Part shown: piece after piece, positions 25,377-34,816 of the stretch
Numbering within the stretch: position 1 is the stretch's first letter
Layout: every line of letters begins with the position of its first letter
Source of the DNA: Alphaproteobacteria bacterium
GTDB lineage: Bacteria > Pseudomonadota > Alphaproteobacteria > UBA828
Length of the DNA: 64,000 nt
NCBI GenBank assembly: GCA_022826665.1
Contig: JAJDUK010000047.1
Coordinates: 1-64,000, forward strand
Reading direction: 5' to 3'
Position numbers and translations under genes: made by a program
The notes under the pieces: model-generated
Database searches by the model: none
The model's input: only the letters and a program-made list of their open reading frames with translations
Told to the model about the DNA's origin: nothing

Positions 25377-26291
25377 ATGAAAGGCATCATCCTCGCCGGG
25401 GGCGACGGCACGCGGCTCTTCCCGATCACCAGTGTGGTCAGCAAGCAGCTCCTGCCCGTCTACGACAAGCCGATGATCTACTACCCTCTCAGCGTCCTGA
25501 TGCTGGCGGGAATCCGAGACATCCTGGTGATCACGACGCCGCAGCAGAGCCAGAACTTCCGTAATCTGCTGGGCGACGGCAGCCAGTGGGGCCTCGCGCT
25601 GCGTCATGCCGTGCAGCCAAGCCCCGACGGGCTCGCTCAAGCCTTCCTCATCGGCAAGGCCTTCATCGGGAACGATACGTGTGCTCTCGCGCTCGGCGAC
25701 AATATCTTTTACGGCCACGGATTGGAGAGGATGCTTCGCCGCGCCGCCTACCGGCAAAAGGGCGCTACGGTTTTCGCGTACCCGGTTCACGATCCGGAGC
25801 GTTACGGCGTCGTCGCCTTCGACGCGAGCGGTCGCGCGACCGCCATCGAGGAGAAGCCCCAGAAACCACGCTCCCGATGGGCGGTTACCGGGCTCTATTT
25901 CTACGACAACGACGTCGTCCGGATCGCCGAAGAGATCGAACCGAGCGCCCGCGGCGAGCTGGAGATTACCGACGTCAACCGGCGCTATCTCGATCGCGGC
26001 GATTTGCGGGTCGAGCAGTTGGGCCGGGGATTCACCTGGTTCGACACCGGGACGCACGACAGCCTGGTGGAGGCGTCGAGCTTCGTCCACACCATCGGGA
26101 AGCGCCAGAACCAGTGCATCGGCGTTCCGGAGGAGATCGCGTACCAAAACGGCTGGATCGACCACACGGAGCTCGTCGCGCTCGGCCATCGCCTGCGCCG
26201 GAGCGGCTACGGCCAACACCTGCTGCGGCTCGCGGGCGAGCTCGACGGGAGCGACGCCGCTGTCCCAGAACCGTACTCCAACGCTCGATGA
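25377..26291 (+). CDS. rmlA: Glucose-1-phosphate thymidylyltransferase
   Basis: A 304-residue nucleotidyltransferase. [18 protein letters not shown] is the nucleotide-binding loop, [46 protein letters not shown] and [12 protein letters not shown] are all RmlA-specific. ATG 25377 has AGGAAAC upstream; an ATG at 25341 would add 12 residues. It catalyses the first step of the pathway. Its stop overlaps the next start (ATGA). Confidence 0.95.
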   Translation: MKGIILAGGDGTRLFPITSVVSKQLLPVYDKPMIYYPLSVLMLAGIRDILVITTPQQSQNFRNLLGDGSQWGLALRHAVQPSPDGLAQAFLIGKAFIGNDTCALALGDNIFYGHGLERMLRRAAYRQKGATVFAYPVHDPERYGVVAFDASGRATAIEEKPQKPRSRWAVTGLYFYDNDVVRIAEEIEPSARGELEITDVNRRYLDRGDLRVEQLGRGFTWFDTGTHDSLVEASSFVHTIGKRQNQCIGVPEEIAYQNGWIDHTELVALGHRLRRSGYGQHLLRLAGELDGSDAAVPEPYSNAR

Positions 26292-27283
26292 CGAACCGGA
26301 GCCGAACTCCGCAAGGGGCCGCCGCTCTCGGTCATGACGATCCGCCCGGCGAGGTCAGCGTCATCATGGTCTCGTACAGGACCGGGCCCGTGCTCGCGCT
26401 TGCCGTCGACGCAGTGCTTGCGCCCGATCAGGAGGGGGTGACCGAACTCATCCTCGTCGACAACGGCAATTCGCCGGGGGTGACGACGGCTCTCGCCCGC
26501 CGGATGGCGACGGAGCCGCGCCTTCGCCTCATCAGCGGTCATGGCAACGTGGGCTACGCGCGCGGCTGCAACCTCGGCGCGCGAGAGGCGCAGGGACGCC
26601 ACCTGCTGTTACTGAACCCGGACTGCTGCCTCAGGCCCGGCGCGGTTCCGGCGCTGCTGACGGAAGCTGCCGTGCTCGGCGACGATTGGATGCTGGGCTG
26701 CAGTGTGCGCAATCCCGACGGCACCGACCAGCGTGGGTCTCGGCGGGCGTTGCTCACCCCGCTCACCGCGCTGGTCGAGGCATTCCGGCTCGACAGGCTC
26801 TCTCCCACGCTGTTTCAGCGACATCGGCTTAGCCAACACGAGACCGCGCTTCCCGAGGGTACGGCCCGCGTGCCCGCCATCAGCGGCGCCTGCATGATGC
26901 TGCCGACCACCACCTATCGCGCTGCCGGCGGCCTGGACGAGGGCTACTTTCTGCACGTCGAAGATCTCGACCTCTGCCTGCGCCTGCACCGTGCCGGGAT
27001 CCCCACCTACTTTGCACCCCACGTGGAGGCGGTCCATCACGCGAGCACCAGCCGCACGCACCCGATTCTGATCGAGTGGTACAAGGCCCGCGGCTTTCTC
27101 CGCTACTTCGGGCTGCACTACGGCAGGCTCCGTTGGCTGCCCGTTCTGGTGCCGCTGTCGGCCGCGATCTTCGGCCGTTTGGGTCTCCGGGCCATGTTGA
27201 CGCTTTGCCGTCCTGCCGAGTGGCACACCGGGAGTCATCGTTCGCCTCGCTTATTCCGCCAAGCGCCCCGGATCGGGGCCTGA
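26288..27283 (+). CDS. Family 2 glycosyltransferase (WbbL/rhamnosyltransferase-like)
   Basis: A 331-residue GT2 protein starting in the 4-bp ATGA overlap with rml[14 protein letters not shown] begins the GT-A fold, [11 protein letters not shown] carries the first donor-binding Asp, [16 protein letters not shown] and [10 protein letters not shown] the DxD-like region, and [23 protein letters not shown] the catalytic-base motif (ED). This arrangement is seen in rhamnosyltransferases such as WbbL. Co-translation with rmlA supports a dTDP-rhamnose donor; the acceptor is unknown. A C-terminal hydrophobic segment may touch the membrane. Confidence 0.85.
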   Translation: MTNRSRTPQGAAALGHDDPPGEVSVIMVSYRTGPVLALAVDAVLAPDQEGVTELILVDNGNSPGVTTALARRMATEPRLRLISGHGNVGYARGCNLGAREAQGRHLLLLNPDCCLRPGAVPALLTEAAVLGDDWMLGCSVRNPDGTDQRGSRRALLTPLTALVEAFRLDRLSPTLFQRHRLSQHETALPEGTARVPAISGACMMLPTTTYRAAGGLDEGYFLHVEDLDLCLRLHRAGIPTYFAPHVEAVHHASTSRTHPILIEWYKARGFLRYFGLHYGRLRWLPVLVPLSAAIFGRLGLRAMLTLCRPAEWHTGSHRSPRLFRQAPRIGA

Positions 27284-27360
27284 CGGGACGCGGTCGTGGT
27301 AAGAACTCCGGGCTAAGGGATTGACTGATCGATCGGTGCCTGGAAGCGCGGGGGAGTGCG

Positions 27361-28089
27361 ATGAACGACCGGATCGTCCTGATTACCAACGTGGAGCATT
27401 TCGTGGGCCGGCCGGTCGCCGCCGAGCTCACCGCTCAGGGGGCGACGGTGGTCTGCCACGACAAGAGCTTCGCGGATGACGCCGCAGCGGCTGAATTCGA
27501 AGCGGCCAATCCGGGGCTTACCGTCGTCCGGGCGCAAACGCCGGCGGAGATCGTCGCGGCCTCAACCGAAGCCTGCGGGCGCATCGACGTGGTCGTCTGC
27601 AATGACGCGGGCGCGGCGGTCCGCGCGCCCATCGAGCAGGCGCGTCCAGAGGACATGCGCTCCGCGCTGGAGGAGATGGTGGTCTTTCCCTTCGAGATGG
27701 CGAGTGCCGTCGTGCCTCAGATGAAGGCCCGCAAGCGGGGCAAGATCCTGTTCATCACCTCGGCGACGCCGCTCAGGGGACTGCCGAACTACTCGATGTA
27801 CGTGTCTGCGCGCGGTGCCACCAACGCGCTCACCGTGTCGCTCGCGCAGGAGCTCGGCCGCGACAACATTCAGGTCAACGCGATCGCGCCCAACTACGTC
27901 GAGAGCCCGACCTATTTCCCGCCCGATCTGGTCGAGGATCCCGAAACCCTGGCCAAGATGACCCGAAACATCCCCCTGAAACGTCTCGGAAAGCCCGAGG
28001 AGGTCGCTGCTCTGGTGGCCTTCTATGCCTCGGACAAGAGCGATTTCATCACCGGCCACGTCATGCCGTTCGCCGGCGGCTGGGCTTGA
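27361..28089 (+). CDS. Halohydrin dehalogenase (SDR-related)
   Basis: A 242-residue SDR-fold protein with the signatures of halohydrin dehalogenases rather than true SDRs. The nucleotide loop is replaced by T9-x4-F14-x-G16 (TNVEHFVG), the halide-site motif of the family. The catalytic set is Ser134, Tyr147 and Arg151 (S-x12-Y-x3-R) instead of Tyr-x3-Lys, offset by two from HheC's Ser132/Tyr145/Arg149. HDKSF, SNDAG-like CNDAG and APNYVESPTYFPP also match. The family converts vicinal haloalcohols to epoxides, releasing halide, and opens epoxides with nucleophiles; no NAD(P) is needed. GGGGGAG precedes the ATG. The physiological substrate is unknown. Confidence 0.88.
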   Translation: MNDRIVLITNVEHFVGRPVAAELTAQGATVVCHDKSFADDAAAAEFEAANPGLTVVRAQTPAEIVAASTEACGRIDVVVCNDAGAAVRAPIEQARPEDMRSALEEMVVFPFEMASAVVPQMKARKRGKILFITSATPLRGLPNYSMYVSARGATNALTVSLAQELGRDNIQVNAIAPNYVESPTYFPPDLVEDPETLAKMTRNIPLKRLGKPEEVAALVAFYASDKSDFITGHVMPFAGGWA

Positions 28090-28302
28090 GGACACCGCGA
28101 GCCGCAGCGTCGAGGACGCTTTGACTGCCTCGGCCCATGCTATGTTGAAGACGCACCGGACGAGGAGGGGGCACATTCCGAGATTCGCGATCCCCTAACG
28201 CCTGGTTGGCCGCCGTCGTTGGATACGGCCCAAGAGCCGGCACAATCCAACGTCAGCGGCGGGCCACCGAACGGGAGCAAGCCACGAGCGAGGGCATGCA
28301 CC

Positions 28303-29529
28303 ATGAGCGACTACACCGTGAAGACGTTGCCCGATGTCGCGCTGACCGATCACTTGCGCTCGGTTCTCGACCGGCTCGACGCATCGACCGCCGACATCGA
28401 AACCTGCATCACGCTGCCGCGAGAGGTCTACACCTCGGAGGTCTGGTTCGAATTCGAAAAGCGCGCCGTGTGGGACCCCGAGTGGGTGTGCCTCGGCCAC
28501 ATCGGACAGATACCGGAGGTTGGCGATTACTTCTCAATCACCATCAACGACGACCCCTTGCTAGTGTTGCGGGACGAGACGGGCGAGGTCCGCGTCATGA
28601 CGGCGGTGTGCCAGCACCGCGGCCACATCCTCGGCGAGCACGCCGGAAACACGAAGGTATTCACTTGTCCCCATCACGGCTGGTCCTACGATCTCAGCGG
28701 CGCTCTGATCAGTGCACCAATGATGGACGCGCACGCCTCGCTGGATGAACTGCGCCGGACCAGCTGCCTGCCGACGCTGCGCTCGGACATCTGGAACGGC
28801 TTCGTTTTCATCAACATGGATGGCAACGCGCCGCCGCTTAATTCGCGGCTCAAGCGGCTGTCGGAGGAAATTGCCAACCACCACCTTGGCGACATGGGAG
28901 CCACGCCCACCTGCGACTTCTCCGGCTATCCGTGGAACTGGAAGTCCATGCAGGAGAATGCGGTCGAACCGCATCACACGTGGTTCGTGCACAAGGGGCC
29001 GCACGACTTCGCGCCGTCTCGGCTGGCCACGTTTGTCGAATGGGACGACGACGATGACGGGGCGGTCTATCACCCCACGGGATTTCTCTATAAGGACGGC
29101 GGCTTCACCGCCGGGTTTCAATCTCTTTTTCCGATCATCGAAACGCTGACCGACAACGAGCGTCAGCGGGTGATGTTCGCGAGCATCATGCCCAACCTCT
29201 TCATCGGCACGGTGCCCGACGGCTGCCTCTACTACATGATCCTGCCTGACGGGGCCAACAGCCTGACCCTGCGGGTGGGATACCTGTTTCCGCATTCGAC
29301 CCTGGCCTTGGACAACTTCGACGTGACCTTCAAAGCCGTCGTCGACGGCATCGTCATCTATAACGACCAGGATACCGACGCCAACACCGCCGTTCACAAG
29401 GGTTTGCGGTCGCGTTTCGCCAATCGCGGGCGCTATGCGCCGCTGGAGGGAACCCTGCCGCAGATCAACCGCTGGCTGGTCAAGCGCTACAAGGCATACG
29501 CGGCGCAACTGGACGCGGGATCGTCCTGA
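28303..29529 (+). CDS. Rieske non-heme iron ring-hydroxylating oxygenase, alpha subunit
   Basis: A 408-residue oxygenase component. The Rieske 2Fe-2S ligands are C103-x-H105 and C122-x2-H125. The mononuclear iron site is in ENAVEPHHTWFVH, giving H225-x4-H230 with Glu222 in place of the usual bridging Asp. Length and layout match the aromatic/quaternary-amine oxygenases that work as alpha-only homo-oligomers with a separate reductase, absent here. ATG 28303 is chosen; an upstream start would add 28 residues with no Rieske homology. It lies 213 bp after the dehalogenase and may be part of the same catabolic unit. Confidence 0.87.
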   Translation: MSDYTVKTLPDVALTDHLRSVLDRLDASTADIETCITLPREVYTSEVWFEFEKRAVWDPEWVCLGHIGQIPEVGDYFSITINDDPLLVLRDETGEVRVMTAVCQHRGHILGEHAGNTKVFTCPHHGWSYDLSGALISAPMMDAHASLDELRRTSCLPTLRSDIWNGFVFINMDGNAPPLNSRLKRLSEEIANHHLGDMGATPTCDFSGYPWNWKSMQENAVEPHHTWFVHKGPHDFAPSRLATFVEWDDDDDGAVYHPTGFLYKDGGFTAGFQSLFPIIETLTDNERQRVMFASIMPNLFIGTVPDGCLYYMILPDGANSLTLRVGYLFPHSTLALDNFDVTFKAVVDGIVIYNDQDTDANTAVHKGLRSRFANRGRYAPLEGTLPQINRWLVKRYKAYAAQLDAGSS

Positions 29530-29539
29530 CGCTGTCCCC

Positions 29540-30196
29540 CTACGCCGGAATATCCTTGGCGCGGTTTTCCAGTGCCGCGATGGCGTCGGCGGCGGTCACG
29601 GCCCGGCCGGCGTTGGTCAGCGCCCGCATGAGCGCGAGCGCCGCGTCATGGCCCTGTGCGCTGGTGCCGGCCACGCAGTCCTCTAGCACGTGCACCCTGT
29701 AATCGCGCTGATAGGCGTCTCCCGTCGTCCACAGCACGCAGACATCGCTGCAGACGCCGGCGATCAGGAGCGTGTCGACGCCCAGGCAACGCAGGTTCAT
29801 GTCGAGCTCGGTGCCGAGGAAGATGCTGAAGCGCCGCTTGAGAACGCGGATGTCGCCAGGCTCGGGCGCCAGTTCGTCGACGATCTCGAAGCCCTTCGTG
29901 CCTTCGATGCAGGGCGGTGCCGGCGCCTCTCCCGGCGCGGCGCGGGGATGCTTGCCGGTGACCCAGCCGCTCCGCCCATCCCAGAGGAGGCGCCCGCCGT
30001 CGAGCCCGTCGGCGCGGTGCACCTCCTGGCTGAACACGATCGGCACCCGCGCTTTGCGGGCCGCCGCGATCACTCGGCCGATCCGGGTCACCATACGCTC
30101 CGCCCCGATCGCATAGGAGCCGACATCGTCGTCGACGAAGTCGTTCTGCATGTCGACCACGGCGAGCGCTGGTTGTCCGATCTCCAGTCCGTCCAT
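29540..30196 (-). CDS. Isochorismatase-family cysteine hydrolase
   Basis: A 218-residue isochorismatase-fold protein. The catalytic triad is visible as Asp15 (VVDMQNDF), Lys120 (VLKRRFSIF) and Cys153 (GVCSDVCV). The family includes nicotinamidase, N-carbamoylsarcosine amidohydrolase and biuret/ureidoacrylate hydrolases, so amide or carbamoyl hydrolysis is likely. ATG 30196 has GGAGGA about nine bases upstream; the open frame continues to 30343 without homology. It is convergent with the Rieske gene and diverges from the amidase gene. Confidence 0.87.
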   Translation of the reverse strand: MDGLEIGQPALAVVDMQNDFVDDDVGSYAIGAERMVTRIGRVIAAARKARVPIVFSQEVHRADGLDGGRLLWDGRSGWVTGKHPRAAPGEAPAPPCIEGTKGFEIVDELAPEPGDIRVLKRRFSIFLGTELDMNLRCLGVDTLLIAGVCSDVCVLWTTGDAYQRDYRVHVLEDCVAGTSAQGHDAALALMRALTNAGRAVTAADAIAALENRAKDIPA

Positions 30197-30440
30197 CCGT
30201 GCGTCCTCCGATCCTTTCAGCCCCGTTGGTCGGGCGGGGCGGCGCTTGTCTATTGTAGCGCATAAGTAATTTGCGCCTTTGTTGCGGGCCACCGCAGCGG
30301 CCGGTAGAGTGCCGTTCCGGCCGCAAGACGCGACCAAAAGCAATTGAGATAACGTCCGTCACTTATTGGAGGCGGATGTTCGCAAACAAACACTCTTGCG
30401 GAATTGGGGTTCGGCTTTCGCGACGATGGGAGGCGGAGCA

Positions 30441-31790
30441 ATGGCCATCGGCAACTCTGTCAAGGAGACCGAGCGCTATCTCGATGTGATCGAGCGCTTC
30501 AATCCGGAAATCAATGCGGTCCTCACCAAGACCCCGGAGATGGCGCTCGAAATGGCCCACAAGGCCGACAAGGCTGCCGATGAAGGCGAGTGGCTCGGGC
30601 TCCTGCACGGCGTGCCGATGCTGGTTAAGGACTGCCTCAACGTCGCTGGCACCCGGACCACGTTCGGCTCCGGAATGTATCGGGACAACATCGCCAACTC
30701 GGATTCCGAAGTCGTCCGACGGATCCGGAATTCGGGCCCGGTGTTTCTCGGCAAGACCAATCTGCCCGAGTTCTGCTACGGCGCGACGACCCACAACGTT
30801 CACTACGGCAACTGCCTGAATCCCTGGGATACGACGCGGATACCCGGCGGCTCGAGCGGAGGCACCGCGGCGGCACTGGCATCGGGCATGTGCCGCATTG
30901 CGTTCGGATCCGACACCGGCGGCTCGGTCCGGGGGCCGTCTGCCCTCTGCGGCATCTCGGGCATTCGTCCGACCGTCGGCCGCATCCCCAACACCAACGC
31001 TCTGGCGCTCACGATCCACGCCGACACGATCGGCATGATGGCGCGGACGGTGCCGGACGTCGCGCGAGGCTTTGCCACGATCGCCGGTCACGACCCCGAA
31101 GACTCACTGAGCGAAGACGTGCCCCTCGAAAACTTTTTGCCGACGCTGCGGGACGGCATCGAGAATACCAGGGTCGGGATTCCCACCTCCTTCTACTTCG
31201 AGAATTGCCAACCGGACGTCGTTGCGCGCGTCATGGAGGCCTCGAAAGTCATCGAAGCCTGCGGAGCCACGCTGGTGGATGTCGAGATCGAGGGCGCCGA
31301 AGAGGCGCGGGTCGCCGCGGGTCCCACCATATTGGCGATCGACATGGCGGACATGCATCGCGACGGCCTGAAGAACTATCCGGAGGAATACGGCGATGAG
31401 GTCTTGAGGCGCCTGCGCGCCGGCGAGCCGTTCAAGGGAACCGATTACGCAAACGCGCTGAGAATTCTGATCCGGTGGAAGCACCAATTCAAACGCATCT
31501 TTCAAGAGGTCGACATGCTGCTGACGCCGACGACGCCGATCGTTGCGCCGAAGTGGACCGACGCGGAGGACCTGCAGAAATCGACCCACTCCATTCTGCG
31601 CAACTGTTTTGGCTTCAGTTACGCGGGCGTGCCCTGCCTCAGCGTTCCCGTCGGTCTCGATTCTCAAGGCATGCCGGTCGGCATGCAGCTAACGGCGAAA
31701 TGGTTCGAGGAGCCGCTGCTGTTTCGCGCTGGCGTCGCTTATCAGGAGCGCACCGAGTTTCACAAGTTGAGGCCGAAGCTTTCGGCCTAG
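30441..31790 (+). CDS. Amidase signature family enzyme
   Basis: A 449-residue amidase with the Ser-cisSer-Lys triad: Lys63 (LVKDCLN), Ser139 in GGSSGG and Ser162 in GSDTGGSVRGPS. LHGVPMLVKDCLNVAGTRTTFGSG and CLNPWDTTRIPGGSSGGTAAALASG are classic. ATG 30441 has GGGAGG nine bases upstream; TTG 30366 and ATG 30426 are in-frame alternatives. Many homologues have more N-terminal sequence. It converges on the cyclic-imide-hydrolase-like genes, so it could hydrolyse the half-amides they would make; this link is inferred. Confidence 0.87.
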   Translation: MAIGNSVKETERYLDVIERFNPEINAVLTKTPEMALEMAHKADKAADEGEWLGLLHGVPMLVKDCLNVAGTRTTFGSGMYRDNIANSDSEVVRRIRNSGPVFLGKTNLPEFCYGATTHNVHYGNCLNPWDTTRIPGGSSGGTAAALASGMCRIAFGSDTGGSVRGPSALCGISGIRPTVGRIPNTNALALTIHADTIGMMARTVPDVARGFATIAGHDPEDSLSEDVPLENFLPTLRDGIENTRVGIPTSFYFENCQPDVVARVMEASKVIEACGATLVDVEIEGAEEARVAAGPTILAIDMADMHRDGLKNYPEEYGDEVLRRLRAGEPFKGTDYANALRILIRWKHQFKRIFQEVDMLLTPTTPIVAPKWTDAEDLQKSTHSILRNCFGFSYAGVPCLSVPVGLDSQGMPVGMQLTAKWFEEPLLFRAGVAYQERTEFHKLRPKLSA

Positions 31791-31794
31791 AGCT

Positions 31795-31828
31795 CGTCCG
31801 TCGCAGACGGACGCGGGCTAAAGCCCGC
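31795..31828. terminator. Double hairpin between convergent genes
   Basis: CGTCCGTC-GCA-GACGGACG (31795-31813) is followed at once by GCGGGC-TAAA-GCCCGC (31813-31828) and TTTCCCC. The second stem overlaps the stop of the leftward deacetylase-fold gene and could end transcription from both directions. Confidence 0.7.
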
Positions 31829-32732
31829 TTTCCCCACCGACCGTGTTGTTGGATCCGAACGGCACGCGCCTGCGAAAGTCCGCAGCCATCTCCGCGTGAG
31901 TGACCATCCTGGCACCCTGATGTCTCAGAATATGGTCGGCGAGGCGTTCCAGCGCCAACATGACGTGGGGCTTCGACGCGGCGTCGGGATGCATCCCTAG
32001 TGGGTACACAGCGTAGTCGTGATTGCGGTAAATCCAGTCGAAGAAGTCGATCCAGATTTGGCCGATCTGCTGACCCGTTACCCAACCGTGGCTGTTGGGC
32101 GCGGTCTTCACGAACATTGTTGGAGGGGCATCGTCTAAGTGCCAACTAAGGGGAATTTCGACGATGTCGACTTCCTTCCCCGGCACCCACAGCTTCATCC
32201 AGTCCACGGCATCTCTCGTATAGTCGATCTTCGTCCAGCTATCTCCGGTCCTCAAGTAGTACGGAAAACAGTCCTCCTCCATCATGCTGTACTCGTGTGA
32301 AAAGCCGCGCTCGAGCAGCAAATCCACGGTGATGGAAGAGAATTCGGCCCAGGGTGTCGCGTAACCCCGTGGCCTTTTGCCGGTCAACGCCTGGCAAAGC
32401 TCGATACTCTTGTCGAGCACATCCCTCTCCTGCTGGGCGCTCATCGCGATCGGGTTCTCGTGTGAATAGCCGTGGACGCCGATCTCGTGGCCGTCCTTCG
32501 CGATCATCTCGGCCGCTTTGGGGAAGCTCTCCATCGAGTGTCCGGTAATGTGCCAGGTGGTCGTGATGTCGTAGCGGCGGAAGAATTCCAGCAAGCGGGG
32601 GACGCCACGCTTCGCCGCGAAGACGCCGCGCGAAATGTCGCAGGGTGAGTCGGCGCCGCCGAACGAGCCGAGCCAAAGGGACACGGCGTCGAAGTGCGGA
32701 TTGAAGCAAACCTGGATGTCCTTTTCTGCCAT
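31818..32732 (-). CDS. NodB-fold cyclic-imide-hydrolase-like protein, copy 2
   Basis: A 304-residue polysaccharide-deacetylase-superfamily protein. The likely metal triad is Asp15, His87 and His91 (HGYSHE). The long central region SMMEEDCFPYYLRTGDSWTKIDYT, VEIPLSWHLDDAPPTMF and FDWIYRNHDYAVYPLGMHPDA resembles the subgroup of cyclic imide hydrolases and PuuE-type allantoinases rather than chitin or peptidoglycan deacetylases. ATG 32732 gives MAEKDIQVCFNPHFD, the same start as its neighbour. It is about 90% identical by eye to the gene at 32815. It is the last gene of the importer operon. Confidence 0.78.
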   Translation of the reverse strand: MAEKDIQVCFNPHFDAVSLWLGSFGGADSPCDISRGVFAAKRGVPRLLEFFRRYDITTTWHITGHSMESFPKAAEMIAKDGHEIGVHGYSHENPIAMSAQQERDVLDKSIELCQALTGKRPRGYATPWAEFSSITVDLLLERGFSHEYSMMEEDCFPYYLRTGDSWTKIDYTRDAVDWMKLWVPGKEVDIVEIPLSWHLDDAPPTMFVKTAPNSHGWVTGQQIGQIWIDFFDWIYRNHDYAVYPLGMHPDAASKPHVMLALERLADHILRHQGARMVTHAEMAADFRRRVPFGSNNTVGGESGL

Positions 32733-32814
32733 CTTGCTGTCCTCCCGAAGCACCCCACGGATTGAACCGGTCGGCCAGCGCCGCGCGGATTACAATTCTG
32801 GTGAGGGCTCCGCG

Positions 32815-33729
32815 CTACAGCCCGGCTTCCCCGCCGACCGTGTTGCTTGATCCGAACGGCACGCGCTTGCGAAAGTCTGCCGCCATCTCCGCGTGGGTGA
32901 CCATCCTGACGCCCTGATGTCTCAGGATGTGGTCGACGAGCCGCTCTATCGCCAACATGACGTGAGGCTTGGCCGCGGCATCGGGATGGAGCGCCAGAGG
33001 GTAGATCGCGTAGTCGTGGTTGCGGTAAATCCAGTCGAAGTAATCGAGCCAGATCTGGCCGATCTCCTGCCCCGTGATCCAGCCGTGGCTGTTAGGCGCG
33101 GTCTTCACGAACATCGTGGGCGGTGCATCGTCCAGATGCCAACTGAGGGGAATTTCGACAATATCGACTTCCTTCCCCGGCACCCAGGGCTTCATCCAAT
33201 CGGCGGCATCTCTCGTATAGTCGATCTTGGTCCAGCTATCTCCGGTCCGCAGGTAATACGGAAAACAGTCCTCCTCCATCATGCTGAACTCGTGCGAAAA
33301 GCCGCACTCCAGCAGCAGGTCCACGGTGATGGGGGTGAATTCCGCCCACGGTGTCGCATAGCCCCTTGGCCTTTGGCCGGTCAGCGCCTGGCAAAGCGCG
33401 ATACTCTTTTCGAGAACGTCCCTCTCCTGCTGGGGGCTCATGGCGAGCGGGTTTTCGTGTGAGTAGCCGTGCACGCCGATTTCGTGGCCGTCTTTCGCGA
33501 TCATCTCGGCCGCTTTGGGGAAGCTCTCGATCGAGTGCCCGGTAATGTGCCACGTCGTCGTGATGTTGTAGCGCCGGAAGAATTCCAAGAGCCGCGGAAC
33601 ACCGCGCTTCGCCGCAAAGACGCCGCGCGAAATGTCGCAGGGCGAATCAGCGCCGCCGAACGAGCCAAGCCAAAGGGATACGGCGTCGAAGTGGGGGTTG
33701 AAACAAACCTGGATGTCTTTTTCTGCCAT
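32815..33729 (-). CDS. NodB-fold cyclic-imide-hydrolase-like protein, copy 1
   Basis: A 304-residue protein, exactly the same length as copy 2 and close to it throughout, with the same Asp15/His87/His91 set. Substitutions are scattered (for example Met66 to Ile, Leu to Pro in AADWMKPWV), so the duplication is not brand new, and similarity stops at the gene borders. Both genes lie directly behind a sugar-type ABC importer (21 bp after the permease), suggesting the importer's substrate, or a derivative, is hydrolysed by these enzymes. Cyclic imides, hydantoins or ureides are candidates by family. Confidence 0.78.
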   Translation of the reverse strand: MAEKDIQVCFNPHFDAVSLWLGSFGGADSPCDISRGVFAAKRGVPRLLEFFRRYNITTTWHITGHSIESFPKAAEMIAKDGHEIGVHGYSHENPLAMSPQQERDVLEKSIALCQALTGQRPRGYATPWAEFTPITVDLLLECGFSHEFSMMEEDCFPYYLRTGDSWTKIDYTRDAADWMKPWVPGKEVDIVEIPLSWHLDDAPPTMFVKTAPNSHGWITGQEIGQIWLDYFDWIYRNHDYAIYPLALHPDAAAKPHVMLAIERLVDHILRHQGVRMVTHAEMAADFRKRVPFGSSNTVGGEAGL

Positions 33730-33750
33730 CTTTCAGTTCTCCTTTGGCGA

Positions 33751-34776
33751 TCATTCGCCGGCCGCCGTCTGCCCGTCGTCTCCGGCGCGCCGGGTACGCC
33801 AGATGCGTCGGCGCACGTTGAGTCCTCCAGTTCTGCTCAACTGGGCGAGCGACACGGCAATGATGAGTGCGCCGCCGTAAAAGAAGCTCTGCACAAACGT
33901 GGGCAGTCCGAGGATGGCGAGCCCCGTAATGCCGGTGACGAGGAAGTACACGGAGAGAAACGCGCCCCACGGATTGAATTGACCGGGCATGATCGTGGTG
34001 GAGCCGAGAAAGGCCGCCGCGAACGCCGGCAGCAGCATCGTCAGCGCCGACGTGGGGTCGACGCCGCCGGCCGCGCCCGCATACATGATGCCCGCAACGG
34101 CGGCCAACACGCTGCAAGACACGAACGACAGCGTCCGAACCCGCCCCACCGCGATGCCATTGAGTTTCGAGACTTCCCTCGATTTACCCACAAACAAATG
34201 CTGGCGCCCAATGGGCGTAAATTCAAAGACGAGCCAGACAACCAAGCAAATTCCGACCGCAATGTAGAAGCTGAACGGAAGACCACCGATGTCGCGATTT
34301 GTTATCAGGACCACCAGCCAGTCGGACAAGCCGGTATAGGAGTTCGAATTACTGATCCATAAGACAATGCCGGCCAATATAGTCCCCATGCCCAGCGTCA
34401 TGATGAAACTGTCGATGCCGACGAGGATGCAGAAGAAAGCGTTGACCAGCCCGACCGTGATTGCCATGCCAATGGCAATCCCGATCGCCGGCCCGATATC
34501 CATGCCGTATCTAATGTTAAGAACACCGACGATATTGCTCGACAGTGTCATCACGGCGGCCACCGACAGGTCATAGTCGCCGCCCCTGAGCGTGACCACC
34601 GTCGCGATGGTGAGCACAACGATCGGTGCCGCAGAAGCCAGAATTGAGGTCATCGTTCTCGGAACGAGAAACGCGTTGGGGGCCATGATGCCAAAAAAGA
34701 TGATGATTGCGATAAAGCACAGCGGCACGGAGAGCCGCCGCAGGAGTTGACCGTAATCGAGACGCGTCAGCTCCAC
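33751..34776 (-). CDS. Sugar-type (RbsC/XylH-like) ABC importer permease
   Basis: A 341-residue inner-membrane protein with about ten hydrophobic segments. GGDYDLSVAAVMTLSSNIVG is the conserved BPD_transp_2 motif, and the GIDSFIMTLGMGTILAGIVLW and FVGKSREVSKLNGI stretches fit the ribose/xylose permease family. It follows the ATPase gene by 40 bp. One gene serves for both permease subunits, as in RbsC. Confidence 0.9.
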   Translation of the reverse strand: MELTRLDYGQLLRRLSVPLCFIAIIIFFGIMAPNAFLVPRTMTSILASAAPIVVLTIATVVTLRGGDYDLSVAAVMTLSSNIVGVLNIRYGMDIGPAIGIAIGMAITVGLVNAFFCILVGIDSFIMTLGMGTILAGIVLWISNSNSYTGLSDWLVVLITNRDIGGLPFSFYIAVGICLVVWLVFEFTPIGRQHLFVGKSREVSKLNGIAVGRVRTLSFVSCSVLAAVAGIMYAGAAGGVDPTSALTMLLPAFAAAFLGSTTIMPGQFNPWGAFLSVYFLVTGITGLAILGLPTFVQSFFYGGALIIAVSLAQLSRTGGLNVRRRIWRTRRAGDDGQTAAGE

Positions 34777-34816
34777 AGTCGCACCATCGCACGCAGGGTG
34801 GCTTGGCCTGCCACGC

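Noticed and set aside
27361-28089. Ordinary short-chain dehydrogenase/reductase
   Set aside because: The NAD-binding glycine motif is missing and Lys is replaced by Arg151 with the halide motif present.
31818-33729. Insertion sequence or transposon bounded by the repeated segments
   Set aside because: The repeats are the two paralogous genes themselves; there is no transposase or terminal inverted repeat.
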